Below are positions 21,606 through 31,469 of a stretch of DNA of 64,000 nt, piece by piece. The DNA is taken from assembly GCA_030340625.1 (NCBI GenBank), contig JAOPHQ010005192.1, forward strand, positions 1 to 64,000, written 5' to 3'. The notes under the pieces were generated by a model that did no database searches, was not told the origin of the DNA, and saw only the letters and a program-made list of their open reading frames with translations. Source of the stretch: Merluccius polli (Eukaryota; Chordata; Actinopteri; Gadiformes; Merlucciidae). The position numbers were made by a program, and so were the translations under genes. Position 1 is the first letter of the stretch. Every line of letters begins with the position of its first letter.

Positions 21606-23440
21606 TGTAAGTAAAAACTGTCCTTTAGTCATGAAGTGCGTGACTGACCGCTCCTGTACGGTCTGCCAGACGTGCCAGAAAAGTGAGTGTGCTGGGTGGC
21701 TGGGGTCCCTCGTGATTTTGTTGGCCATTCTCAGGCATCGGGTGAGGTAGTTGTGAACAGCGTCCTCGCTGTTGTGTCCGTATGATGAGTCCAGGTGAGG
21801 TCGTCGGATATGTAAACACCAAGGAACTTGAAGTGGCGGACTCTCTCCACTTCAGCTCCATTGATGTCCATTGATATGGGGGAGTGACCCCCGCTGCAGC
21901 TTCCTGAGGTCAACTATCAACTTCTTGGTCTTGCTGATGTTGAGAGAGAGGTTGTTGTCCTGGCACCATGCTGCCAGGGCTCTGTAGGCTGACTCATCGC
22001 CGTCTGTGATGAGGCCCAGGATTGTGAGCAAGGATCATCAGCAAACTTTATGATGGCGTTGGAGCTGGAAGTGGCGACACAATTGTGCATGTACAGGGAG
22101 TACAGGAGGGGGCTGAGGACGCAGCCCTGAGGGGCGCCAGTGTTCAAGAAGAGTGTGGCAGAAGTGAGGTTGCCTACTCTCATCACCTGTGGTCTGCCCA
22201 TCAGGAAGTCCAGGACCCAGTTGCAGATGGAGGGGCTCAGTCCTAGGTCCTTGAGCTTGGTGGTGAGCTTCCCAGGAACAATAGTGTTGAATGCTGAGCA
22301 GTAGTCAACAAACAGCATTCTAACATATGTGTTCCTCTTGTCTAGGTGGGAGAGGCGGTGTGAAGTGCCATGGAGATGGCATCGTCGATGGAGCGGTTTG
22401 GGCGGTACGCGAACTGAAGAGGGTGGAGGGTCAATGGTGGAGGGAAGGGTGAAGCAGATGTGGGATTTGACTAGCCGCTCAAAGCGCTTCATGGTTGTGG
22501 AGGTCAGTGTGATGGGGCGGTAGTCGTTCAGGCTGGTAACCTTGGGTTTCTTGGGGACAGGTATGATGGTGGATGACTTGAAGCAGGTGGGGATCTCGGG
22601 CAGGTTCAGGGAGAGGTTGCAGATGTCAGCAAACACCTCAGCTAGCTGGTCGGCACAAGCTCGGAGGATACGACCTGGGATGCCGTCTGGTCCTGGAGCC
22701 TTGTGGGGGTTGACCTTCTTAAAGGATCTGCTCACGTCTGCTACGGATAGTATTAGTGAGCAGCTGTCCTTGTCTTCAGGTAACCTCACAGCAGGGAAGG
22801 TGTTGCTTTCCTCAAAACGAGCTCGTCTGGCAGTGGGCTGAACAGCACCAGTTCACCTGCCCTTGCAATCCGTCAGAGACCTCAGTCCACTCCTAATCCA
22901 TCTGGGGTCAGAGCCATTATATTAGGACTCCAGTTTGTCCTTGTAGTTCCGCTTGGCTACTTTGATGGCCTTGCAGAGGACGTACCTGGACTTCCTGTAA
23001 GTGTCCAGGTCCCTGGAGGAGAAGGCGGCGGATCGGGCCCTGAGTTTGGCCCTGACATCGCCATTGAACCAGGGCTTCTGGTTGAGAATAGCGTGGTAGC
23101 TTCTGATGGGGACTACCTCGTCAGTGCAGTGTCTGATACAACTGGATTAGAGTATTCATTGATGTCACCATCAGCTGCAACACGAAACATCTATCAGTCA
23201 GTGGACTCAAAGCAGTCCTGCAATGTAGCCACACAGTCGCTCCATTGCTGGACTACTCTTGAAACCGGTTTATCCTGTTTAAGTCTTTGTCTATAGCTGG
23301 GGATTAAGAGTATGGAAATGTGGTCAGCCTTTTCAAATGCAGGTCAGGGGAGGGGTTTGTAGCCACCCTTGAATGGAGAGTAGCAGTGATCCAGGTTCTG
23401 GTCACCTCGGGTGGAAACATCAATATGTTGGTCAAATTTC
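21606..23440 (-). mobile_element. Rex1-like LINE fragment
   Basis: The minus strand encodes the linker and reverse transcriptase of a fish CR1-group/Rex1-like LINE. It is truncated at both ends: there is no endonuclease domain and no 3' tail. The same family, plus strand and covering the C-terminal part, is at 40890-42595. The name Rex1 is from recognition of the protein; the LINE character is certain. Confidence 0.75.
21650..22960 (-). pseudogene. reverse transcriptase of Rex1-like LINE, frameshifted
   Basis: The main open frame is 21917-22789. In order it shows HKAPGPDGIPGRILRACADQ, LNDYRPITLTS, MLFVDYCSAFNTIVP, TGAPQGCVLSPLLYSLYMH and IIKFADD, which are RT blocks 1-5 with the catalytic F-A-D-D. 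After FADD the frame is lost and resumes as HFKFLGVYISDDLTWTHHTD at about 21780-21850. The upstream linker (about 22830-23100) is read in another frame. It is inactive. Confidence 0.8.
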
Positions 23441-24041
23441 GGCAGGACTTTCCTCATGTTAAACCGTGAGTTTAACATGTAATCAGTTAACCGTGATTAA
23501 TTTAGTCTATAATGGAGACATGAAAGCCGATACAAATTATTTAGTATGTGTTGAGAAAAGCTAACTGGGTTGGTAGCCTGACTGGATCGCCTGGTGAGTC
23601 TCGACATGAGGTTTATTCAGGTAGTTTACTCAATGCAAAAACGTAGTGTACGCAGATATAATTAATGTCATCAGATTGGCTTTACTTCGGTTGTTCCGCT
23701 GTCCGCCATTTCCACTACTGGGGATAGCTAATGGGGATAGCTACCGATAGCTACCGGGGTAAACAAAAGCGCTATTCCTCCTGGTTTAGTTGCACGTGCA
23801 ATGGTTGATGCGTTTTCTTTGTGCCGTAAATTAAGCTTTAATTTTTCCCCGGAGATCGTACCGGTGGCAGACCGGTACGATGGCAGACCGGTACGATCTT
23901 ATAGGGATTATAGGCTTATAGGGAAGCTAAGGGACCAATCTAAACACAGATGGTGTCATTATTCTGTAGCCATTACACTGTGCAATCAACATTTACTTCA
24001 TATTGATACGGTAAAGCAAAAAAGATGTCTACAGCACCTTT
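23441..24041. other. intergenic stretch with small direct repeats
   Basis: GGCAGACCGGTACGAT is repeated in tandem at 23864-23896, and GGGGATAGCTA motifs repeat at 23720-23755. The open frame 23801-24043 has no recognisable domain. I see no gene. Confidence 0.4.
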
Positions 24042-24479
24042 AAGGTAACACTTAACTTAATAACTAAACACTTTGGAGCATTTATAATGTATAAGTTAAT
24101 TGCATCATTAGTAAGTGTTTCTAAAATAGTTGTTAACACATCCGTTAAGCATTTATTAACTATTTACTAATGCTTTCTAAATGCTTCTTTACCACTGGTT
24201 TGTAACTACTAAAATACTTCATTTAGGTATGGTAAACAAGTCGTCTATAAAGTATGGCAATGCAGTTATGCAGTTATTAACACCTTAAAATGGCCCCATT
24301 AATACAAAATAAATCGTCTATATGCAGTATATATAAATGCTTAACATATTGTTTATTAGGTTAGTAATGACTTAATAATGTATTATTCATGTTTTACCAA
24401 TGATGAATTAACAATTATAAATGAACCTACTATCATTTGTAACAGTGTTATCAATGCTTAACATAGTGTTAGTTAGTAG

Positions 24480-24756
24480 TGTAGCGCCGGGGCTATGTTG
24501 TATTGTTGTATTGTTGTATTGTTGTATTGTTGTTGTATTGCTTTAATACCACTGTTATTGGTTGCGGATGTGTTCCCATCATGCTTTGCTTTGGGAGAAC
24601 GTGAGAGAGTGGAAGAGACGGGAGATAGTTAGTGAGGAAGTTGGAGAACGGTTAGATTAAGTCTTGGTGTTAAGCTCTCTGTTACATTACGTTGGTGTAC
24701 TCTACAATAAAGTCACTGAAAGTAAATCACGCCTCTGCTTTTTGACATTTGCCACA
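24480..24756 (+). repeat. gypsy 5' LTR
   Basis: Runs TGTAGCG...GCCACA, with four TTGTATTG repeats near its start and an AATAAA signal at 24706-24711. It holds the promoter and polyadenylation site by analogy with other LTRs. Confidence 0.95.
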
Positions 24757-24757
24757 T

Positions 24758-24775
24758 TGGTGTCAGAAGTGGGAT
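24758..24775 (+). promoter_or_regulatory. primer-binding site, tRNA-Leu type
   Basis: TGGTGTCAGAAGTGGGAT begins 1 base after the LTR. It is complementary to the 3' end of vertebrate tRNA-Leu(CAA), which ends ...CCCACTTCTGACA plus CCA. Match judged from memory of the tRNA. Confidence 0.75.
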
Positions 24776-24812
24776 TTCATTTTAAAAGAAAATAACAATA
24801 CCCCGTACGAAG

Positions 24813-25970
24813 ATGGCGATGTCAAGAAGCTACCTCGCGAAGAAACTTTTCGAAATTGAAGAACTTCTTCAGAGTCTCGGCGAGGATCTGCCCGCGGAGA
24901 TGAGTGACCGACCCGACGGTGCCAGTGCTCCCCGCCGCCATACAAGACGAGTGACCAGCGCAGAGAGACTGCCACCGCTGACCGGCGCTGAGAGCTCGCC
25001 GTTGATCGCCGCCGTCGGGAGGACGCCGCTGACCGGCGCAGATAGTTCACCGCTGCTCGCCGCCGCCGCCGCCGCCAGCTCGCTGCTGCTCGCCGCCGAC
25101 GAGAACACATCGCTGGCCGCCGCCGTCGAGAGCACGTCGCAGAATGCCACCGAGAGGGCGCCGCCGATCGCCCCGCCCCCGGCCGCTGCTGCGTATATTC
25201 CCATCGCTAGCCCGCCACCACGGACCACCTTTAAGCTCCCTCAATACGCCGGCATCACCACCCTGGAGCCGTACCTAGCGCAAGTGGGGCTGGCTGCAGC
25301 GATTAACAATTGGAGCAACCAAGACACTGCTGTCCACGTTGCTCTGGCACTGGAGGGGAAGGCGCTGCAGGTGTTGCTTGACCTAACGCCCACCGAGCGA
25401 CTAGACTATGCGACGCTGGCGGCTGCATTGGAACGACGCTTCGGCCAACGGGTTTCAATGGACAACATGCGGGACCAGCTGAACCGCCGGCGCCGCCAAG
25501 AGGGTGAGACGCTGGGTACTTACGCCGCAGATGTGCGCTTCTATGCATGTCGTGGCTACCCCATGTTTGAGAAAGCAGCCCATGAGGAGCTAGCCCTCGG
25601 CGCCTTCATTTCTGGCCTCACACCGGAGAGACTGAGAGAACACCTCTGCATTAAGGCCCCGACCAGCCTCAGTGCCGCACTGGAGGAGGCAGAGAGGGTG
25701 GAGGCCATTCTGACCCCATGCAAACGACCAGGGCCCCGAGTGTGCCAGGCCAACGTCAGCAATGAGGAAGGGGATGTCGAGGGAAGGGCCGTCCGTCAGG
25801 CTCGTCCGTCACCAGCTCGACCAGACCGACATCGACCAACCCCCGGGTCCCGGGAACGCCGTTTCAACGACCCATGCTGGCGCTGTGGGGAAGTGGGGCA
25901 CTGGTCCCCGAACTGCCCCGCCCCCGCCCCTGCACCAAAACACCACGGAGCCCCACAGTCGGGAAACTAG
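24813..25970 (+). CDS. gag: gypsy gag polyprotein
   Basis: 385 codons from ATGGCGATG to TAG, uninterrupted. The N-terminal third is Ala/Ser-rich with tandem ENTS/SSPL-like repeats (residues about 30-125). The central part (about 140-300) is the capsid-like retrotransposon gag region (ALEGKALQVLLDL, FGQRVSMDNMRDQL, LGAFISGL). A C-terminal CCHC zinc knuckle, CWRCGEVGHWSPNC, lies near residue 355. The product packages the RNA into particles in active relatives. pol overlaps it in the -1 frame, so Gag-Pol would need a -1 frameshift; I found no canonical slippery heptamer in the overlap. The start at 24813 is the first ATG after the primer-binding site. Confidence 0.9.
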   Translation: MAMSRSYLAKKLFEIEELLQSLGEDLPAEMSDRPDGASAPRRHTRRVTSAERLPPLTGAESSPLIAAVGRTPLTGADSSPLLAAAAAASSLLLAADENTSLAAAVESTSQNATERAPPIAPPPAAAAYIPIASPPPRTTFKLPQYAGITTLEPYLAQVGLAAAINNWSNQDTAVHVALALEGKALQVLLDLTPTERLDYATLAAALERRFGQRVSMDNMRDQLNRRRRQEGETLGTYAADVRFYACRGYPMFEKAAHEELALGAFISGLTPERLREHLCIKAPTSLSAALEEAERVEAILTPCKRPGPRVCQANVSNEEGDVEGRAVRQARPSPARPDRHRPTPGSRERRFNDPCWRCGEVGHWSPNCPAPAPAPKHHGAPQSGN

Positions 25971-28900
25971 TGCGGGTAGGCACCCTGGGGAGACTGCCAC
26001 CCGTTCCACCGACCATAGACCCCATTGAGAACAATGAAAAGATTGGTAGGGTGGGCCACACACACGGCCTCTACCTCCTCTCTTACATCAAGGGACACCC
26101 CTGCTGGGCCCTCGTGGACACGGGTTCCACCATCTCTATTGTGCGCCCAGGGGTGCTTCCAGAGACAGGATGGACGGCCACCGACTGTAAGATCCGAACA
26201 GTGACCGGAGAACTAACTGGGATGCTGGGGAAACTTCCGCTGCCAGTGAAGGTGGGGAACACCGAAACCACCCACGAGTTTTGGTTGGCCGAAATTCTAG
26301 ACCCCTGCATCATCGGGCTGGATCTGCTGACTTGTTGGGGGGCTAGGGTGGATGTGCCGAGGAACGCCATTCACCTCGGCACAGAGACGCTGACCCTCCA
26401 GCGCCGTCAAGGGGGGAAGGTAGGGTGTACACAAACCCAGCTGTGTCCACCAGGCGCCGCACCACCTCCGTCTCCGCCGCCTTATCCGTCTACGGCAACA
26501 GCGACCTCCCAACCCCCATCGTCAGATGTTGACGACGCTATTCAGGAACTACACCAGCGGAGCAGTGGAGGACTCGATGCTCAGCAGAGCCAACAGCTGC
26601 GAGACCTGCTCCAGCAGTTTACAGACATTTTTGCTGCACGAAATCAGGACTGCACCCAAACTAACCTGGTGCAGCACTCAATTGACACTGGCACGGCCCT
26701 GCCCGTTAGACTGCGAGCCCGCCGACTGGGGTTTGCCAAACAAGAAGCAGCGGAGAAGATGATCCGGGAGATGACTGAGGCGGGGGTGATAGAGCCGTCC
26801 AACAGCCCCTGGGCTGCCCCTGCCCTCCTGGTCAAAAAGAAGGACGACACCTGGAGGTTCTGTGTAGACTATCGTCGCTTGAACGATGTCACTAGAAAGG
26901 ACTCTTACCCCTTGCCCCGCATAGATGACGCCTTGGACAAAGTCGCAGGGTCACAGTGGTTCAGCTCACTAGACCTTCGGAGCGGCTACTGGCAGGTGGA
27001 GCTAGCACCAGATGCAAGACCCAAGACGGCTTTCACCATTGGCCAAGGGCTCTGGCAGTTCAGGGTGATGCCCTTTGGTCTCTGCAATGCTCCCGCCACG
27101 TTCGAGAGACTGATGGAGAGGGTTCTGGCTCACATTCCCAGACAACAGTGCGTGGTCTACCTTGATGACCTTCTGGTCCATGCCAAGGACTTCGAGCTGG
27201 CCCTGGAGAACCTCCGCCAGGTCTTCCAGGCCATTCGGGGTGCAGGCCTGCGTCTACACCCCAAAAAGTGCAACCTGCTGCAGCGCGAGACCAGGTTCCT
27301 GGGCCATGTGGTGGGGCCAGAAGGCGTGGCTACGGACCCTGCCAAGGTGGAGGCGGTAAGGAACTGGCCCATTCCCCGAAATGTCAGTGAGGTGCGCAGC
27401 TTCTTGGGGCTCGCCTCATACTATCGACGTTTCGTCCGTGACTTTGCATCGATTGCCACCCCTCTACACCGTCTCACGGACAAAGGGAGGGAGTTCAGCT
27501 GGGAGGACGACTGTGCGGCCGCCTTTGCCCAGCTCCGTGCTGCACTGACAACCGCACCCATTCTGGCCCTTCCTGACCCTGGCCGCAGCTTCATAGTGGA
27601 CACTGATGCCAGTGACGTGGGACTGGGGGCAGTCCTGTCGCAGGAGGGGGAAGGGGGTGAGAGGGTGGTGGCTTACTACAGTCGCTCCTTGTCTCGCCCC
27701 GAGCACAACTACTGCGTCACCCGACGTGAGCTCCTGGCAGTGGTTGAGGCATTCAGACACTTTCGCCCCTATCTATATGGCCAGCGGTTCCTCCTGCGGA
27801 CGGACCACGCTTCCCTGACCTGGTTGCTCAGCTTCAAGGAGCCTGAGGGTCAGGTGGCCCGGTGGATCGAGGCCCTGCAGGACTTCGATTTTGAGATCCA
27901 ACACCGAGCTGGGCGTCTGCACAGCAATGCAGATTCCCTGTCCCGACGCCCCTGTGAGGACTGCAGACACTGTGAACGCCAAGAGGAGCGAGACGGAGCT
28001 ACTCTCCAGGTAGCTGCCACAGGACAGGTCGGGCCAGATGAAGGTTGGCTGACTGCAATGGAAGACCAGGAGTGGAAGGCAGCACAGGACAGTGACCCCA
28101 CACTGGCCAGGGTGGGACAGTGGGTTGTCAACCAGGCACGTCTCCCCCCGCAGGCTGTCTCTGCCTCGTCCGTGGAAACCAAGACCTACTTCTCCGAGTG
28201 GGCCACCTTGGCACGGTGTGATGGACTGCTCTACAGGGTCTGGCGTGCACCAGGCTGGGGGAGAGATGTGTGGCAGTTACTCGTGCCCAAGGACTGGCGC
28301 CAACGGGTGCTACATGCGGTCCACGGTTCGGTGGGGGCAGGACACTACGGGGTGGCCAAGACCCTCAACAAGCTGCGCCAGCGTTTTTACTGGCCTGGTT
28401 GCAGGAGGGACACAGAGCTTTTCGTGCACTGCTGTGACTCCTGCACTGCTAAGAAGGGGCCGACTGGACGTTCCCATGCCCCTTTACAGCAATACCAGGT
28501 GGGGGCCCCCATGGAGCGGGTTGGGGTGGACATCCTGGGCCCCTTCCCCATCACAGACAGTGGGAACCGCTACGTCCTCGTGGCCATGGACTATTTCACT
28601 AAGTGGCCAGAGGCGTATGCGGTCCCCGACCAGAGTGCAGTGACCACAGCCGAGCGCCTGGTGTGTGAGATGTTCTGGGGTAAGCAAGACCAGGACGACG
28701 CCCCTCCACCCCCAGAGCGACGGGCTAGTGGAGAGGTTCAACCGGACGCTTGCCACGCAACTGGCTATCGTCACCTCACGACACCAGCGAGACTGGGACC
28801 GTCACCTACCCCTTGTCCTGTGGGCTTATCGCTCAGCGGTGCAAGAGAGCACGGGGTGCACACCAGCCACACTTATGTTTGGAAGAGAGCTGCGGACGCC

Positions 28901-29426
28901 TGTGGACATGGCCTTCGGCGCCCCTCCTGACACAGATCTCCCCAAGATACCGGGCTTCGAGTACCTGCGGGACATTCAGCAGCGTCTGGCGGAGGCCCAC
29001 GAGTTTGCCAGGCAGCAAGCGGGGGCACGACAAAAGCGGGGGTATGACCTCCGTTGCCAGGGCCGCTCCTTCGTGCCTGGGGAGAGGGTGTGGGTCTACA
29101 ATCCAACCCGGAAAAAGGGGGTCTCTTCCAAACTGACCAGCCAATGGGTGGGGCCCTGTGAGTTGCTGGAACAACTTTCCGATGTTGTGTATCGGGTGAA
29201 GATGTGTGTCCGTGGACGGGTGGTGGTGTTACACAGAGACCGCTTGGCACCCTACCGGCCTCGGGAGGCCGGATTTTCCGACACACCCAGTTCACCCAGC
29301 ACGGCTACACGCACACCGACGAGTCCTCCGACTCAAACAGACAGTGGGGGGTTTGGGCATGCGACCCCACGGGCTCACAGGCGGCGGCAGCCTCCCCGTC
29401 GCTATCAGGACTTTGTTGTCGGCTGA
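25874..29426 (+). pseudogene. pol: gypsy pol: protease, RT, RNase H, integrase with internal deletion
   Basis: The first frame (25874-28930) carries in order: a protease ALVDTGSTISIV near 26110; RT with LDLRSGYWQ and the catalytic YLDDL near 27160; RNase H with VDTDASDVGLGAVLS near 27600; an integrase HHCC zinc domain at about 28310-28470; and the first integrase aspartate in VDILGPF near 28535. Around 28675 the protein jumps from LVCEMF to TTPLHPQSDGLVERFN in another frame (28665-29426). The segment that normally holds the second catalytic aspartate is missing. The C-terminal part then runs to a stop at 29426, with no chromodomain noticed. The integrase of this copy should be dead. Confidence 0.9.
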
Positions 29427-29453
29427 GGACAGGCGACATGCTGGTGGGGGCAA

Positions 29454-29730
29454 TGTAGCGCCGGGGCTATGGTGTATTTTTGTATTGTTGTATTGTTGTA
29501 TTGTTGTTGTATTGCTTTAATACCACTGTTATTGGTTGCGGATGTGTTCCCATCATGCTTTGCTTTGGGAGAACATGAGAGAGTGGAAGAGACGGGAGAT
29601 AGTTAGTGAGGAAGTTGGAGAACGGTTAGATTAAGTCTTGGTGTTAAGCTCTCTGTTACATTACGTTGGTGTACTCTACAATAAAGTCACTGAAAGTAAA
29701 TCACGCCTCTGCTTTTTGACATTTGCCACA
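29454..29730 (+). repeat. gypsy 3' LTR
   Basis: 277 bp, the same length as the 5' LTR, with three substitutions by my count (two in the TTGTATTG array, one in GAGAACRTGAGAG). AATAAA lies at 29680-29685. Confidence 0.95.
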
Positions 29731-29860
29731 GTAGGTTAGTAATATTTTTTTGTTTTGTAGTGTTTGTTTTTGTATTGTTGATGTTTTACTAATGATGAAT
29801 TCACTATTAACTAATACGTTGTAAATGCTCCAAAGCGTTTAGTTATTATAAAGTGTTACC

Positions 29861-30258
29861 GAAATTAATTGTTGATGAAGAATTAACAATTTTGACTAGT
29901 GAGAAATTAATTGTAGATATCTTTAATTAGAATTGCTACTAGTCAAAATTACGTTATGGATATGTTGGCTTGGAATTCTAACTAGTCAAAAAGCAATTGT
30001 TAATATCTACAATTGCTATTACCGCTGTTGATTAAATGTTAAAACGGCTTGCCATACAGCACATGTGCATGGAAAAACCCCACTAGTCTCAGGCCCGTTT
30101 TGGGGCTTTTATTTTGCAAAGACGCTCTGATAAATATGCTCGAAAGAAACATATAATTTTGCGTCCACGCCGTGATTCCATAATGATTTTCTTTTTGCCG
30201 TGTATGGTATAATATTATATGCATGCAGCAGAATTCATTAATATAGCTATTTCAAAAT
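29861..30258. repeat. palindromic ACTAGTCAAAA-type repeat
   Basis: TTTTGACTAGT near 29891, ACTAGTCAAAAT near 29939 and ACTAGTCAAAAAGCAATTGT near 29982 are interleaved with TTAATTGTAGATATC and AATATCTACAATTG. These motifs occur in both orientations, so the stretch can fold into nested hairpins, as small MITEs do. Family unknown. The rest, up to the LINE, is unassigned. Confidence 0.5.
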
Positions 30259-30272
30259 GAACGAATCCCAAA
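30259..30272 (+). repeat. left 14-bp target-site duplication of the LINE
   Basis: GAACGAATCCCAAA, identical to 35330-35343. Confidence 0.9.
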
Positions 30273-30341
30273 GAACTGAACGGTATCGGCCGACGGCCTG
30301 TATAGGTCCGGTATACGGTACACTTGCTTATATTCTTTATC

Positions 30342-31469
30342 ATGGCAGACAATCTTGAAGATAGTATGGATGATTTGGATCAAGATGAGGGTAACTGGCA
30401 TGTAAGGAGGATAAATAAAGCAAAGCGGGTTAGAGGATTGCAGGAATCAGTGGATAGTGAGGTGAAATGGAGTGTTGTTGTGAGGTTTGGAGAGTCAGGA
30501 GTGAAAAGTTTGGATCCATTAAAACTGACGAAAATAATTAAGAATCAGGTTGGCGAGGTTAAGTATGCTAGAGTTCTAAATGATGGCAATTTATTAATTG
30601 GATGTATCTCTGAAGAGCAGGTTGGAAGAGCTTTAAAGCTGCAAGCTGTTGGGAAAACAGCGGTAGTAAAGGTGGTGAAAGTGGGTGAACAAGGAAGTAA
30701 AGGAGTAATTTATGGGATCCCTTTAGCAATTGAAATGAAGGAGCTGGTTAAAAACTTAAAAGAAAAGTGTGATTCTGTTCAGAGTGCAAAGCGTTTAACC
30801 AAGGGGGTTGAGAAAGTAGAATCCGAATCAGTTTTGATACAGTTTAGTTCAAAAGAATTGCCTACAGAGCTTTACTTTGGATATATGAGATACAGGGTAA
30901 GAGAGTTCACTCAGAAGCCAATAAGATGTTATAAATGTCAGAAGTTTGGGCATGTAGCAAAATTGTGCAAAGGTACGCAAAGGTGTGCTAAATGCGGAGG
31001 GGAGCATGATTATGGGGAGTGTGGTGAGGGGGTAAGACCTAAGTGTTGTAATTGTGGAGGGGGACATAGTGCAGCATACTGGGGTTGCGAAGTAATGAGA
31101 AGGGAGACTGAGATTCAAAGTGTAAAAAGGAAGGATAGAGTTCCTTATGCAGAAGCAGTTAAAAGAGTGGAGCAAACAAAGAAGGTGAATAAGGGACATA
31201 TTAGTGGGGAAATAGAAACAAGCAAGGTATGGGCTCAGAGACAAGAACATGTTAGAGAGAAGGAGAAAAGGGAATGGGAGGAAAAGAGGGACTTAGTTAT
31301 CTTTATTGCAGGGGTAATTAATGCAACAGCTGAGGTCAAATCTAAAACTGAAAGGATTCAAATTATAGCAAAGGCAGCAATTCAGCATTTGGGCATGATA
31401 TACTTAAAATGGGAGGAAATAAGAGATTGTCTTGTGATTCAGTCAAGCCAGGAAGTAGGTAAAGGATGA
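30342..31469 (+). CDS. LINE ORF1, RNA-binding protein with CCHC knuckles
   Basis: 375 codons from ATGGCAGACAAT, open to the end. The N-terminal part is acidic (DNLEDSMDDLDQDEG). Residues about 45-190 resemble the RRM-like domain of I-type ORF1 proteins. Three cysteine motifs follow at about residues 190-250: CYKCQKFGHVAKLC (a perfect CCHC), CAKCGGEHDYGEC and CCNCGGGHSAAYWGC. The C-terminal part is highly charged. The product would coat the LINE RNA. Its stop overlaps the start of ORF2 (ATGA at 31466-31469), the arrangement used for termination-reinitiation. The start was chosen as the first ATG after the element's 5' end. Confidence 0.85.
   Translation: MADNLEDSMDDLDQDEGNWHVRRINKAKRVRGLQESVDSEVKWSVVVRFGESGVKSLDPLKLTKIIKNQVGEVKYARVLNDGNLLIGCISEEQVGRALKLQAVGKTAVVKVVKVGEQGSKGVIYGIPLAIEMKELVKNLKEKCDSVQSAKRLTKGVEKVESESVLIQFSSKELPTELYFGYMRYRVREFTQKPIRCYKCQKFGHVAKLCKGTQRCAKCGGEHDYGECGEGVRPKCCNCGGGHSAAYWGCEVMRRETEIQSVKRKDRVPYAEAVKRVEQTKKVNKGHISGEIETSKVWAQRQEHVREKEKREWEEKRDLVIFIAGVINATAEVKSKTERIQIIAKAAIQHLGMIYLKWEEIRDCLVIQSSQEVGKG

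Larger units (their letters stand above)
24480..29730 (+). mobile_element. Ty3/gypsy LTR retrotransposon, near complete
   Basis: Two 277-bp LTRs (24480-24756 and 29454-29730) bracket gag and pol. GTAG is duplicated on each side (24476-24479 and 29731-29734). A primer-binding site follows the left LTR and a G-rich purine tract (GGTGGGGGCAA) precedes the right one. I count three base differences between the LTRs, about 1 percent, so the insertion is recent. An integrase deletion and a frame break mean this copy cannot move by itself. No envelope gene is seen. Confidence 0.95.
24042..29860. mobile_element. older MITE (GGTAACACTT ends) split by the gypsy element
   Basis: 24044-24085 reads GGTAACACTTAACTTAATAA, then ACTAAACACTTTGGAGCATTTA. 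The mirror image, TAAATGCTCCAAAGCGTTTAGT and AAGTGTTACC, ends at 29860. The two halves flank the LTR element exactly, so the gypsy copy landed inside this MITE. The interior is AT-rich and noncoding. Confidence 0.75.

Noticed and set aside
24763..29295. Minus-strand open frames opposite gag and pol
   Set aside because: They are shadows of GC-rich coding sequence on the plus strand and have no domains.
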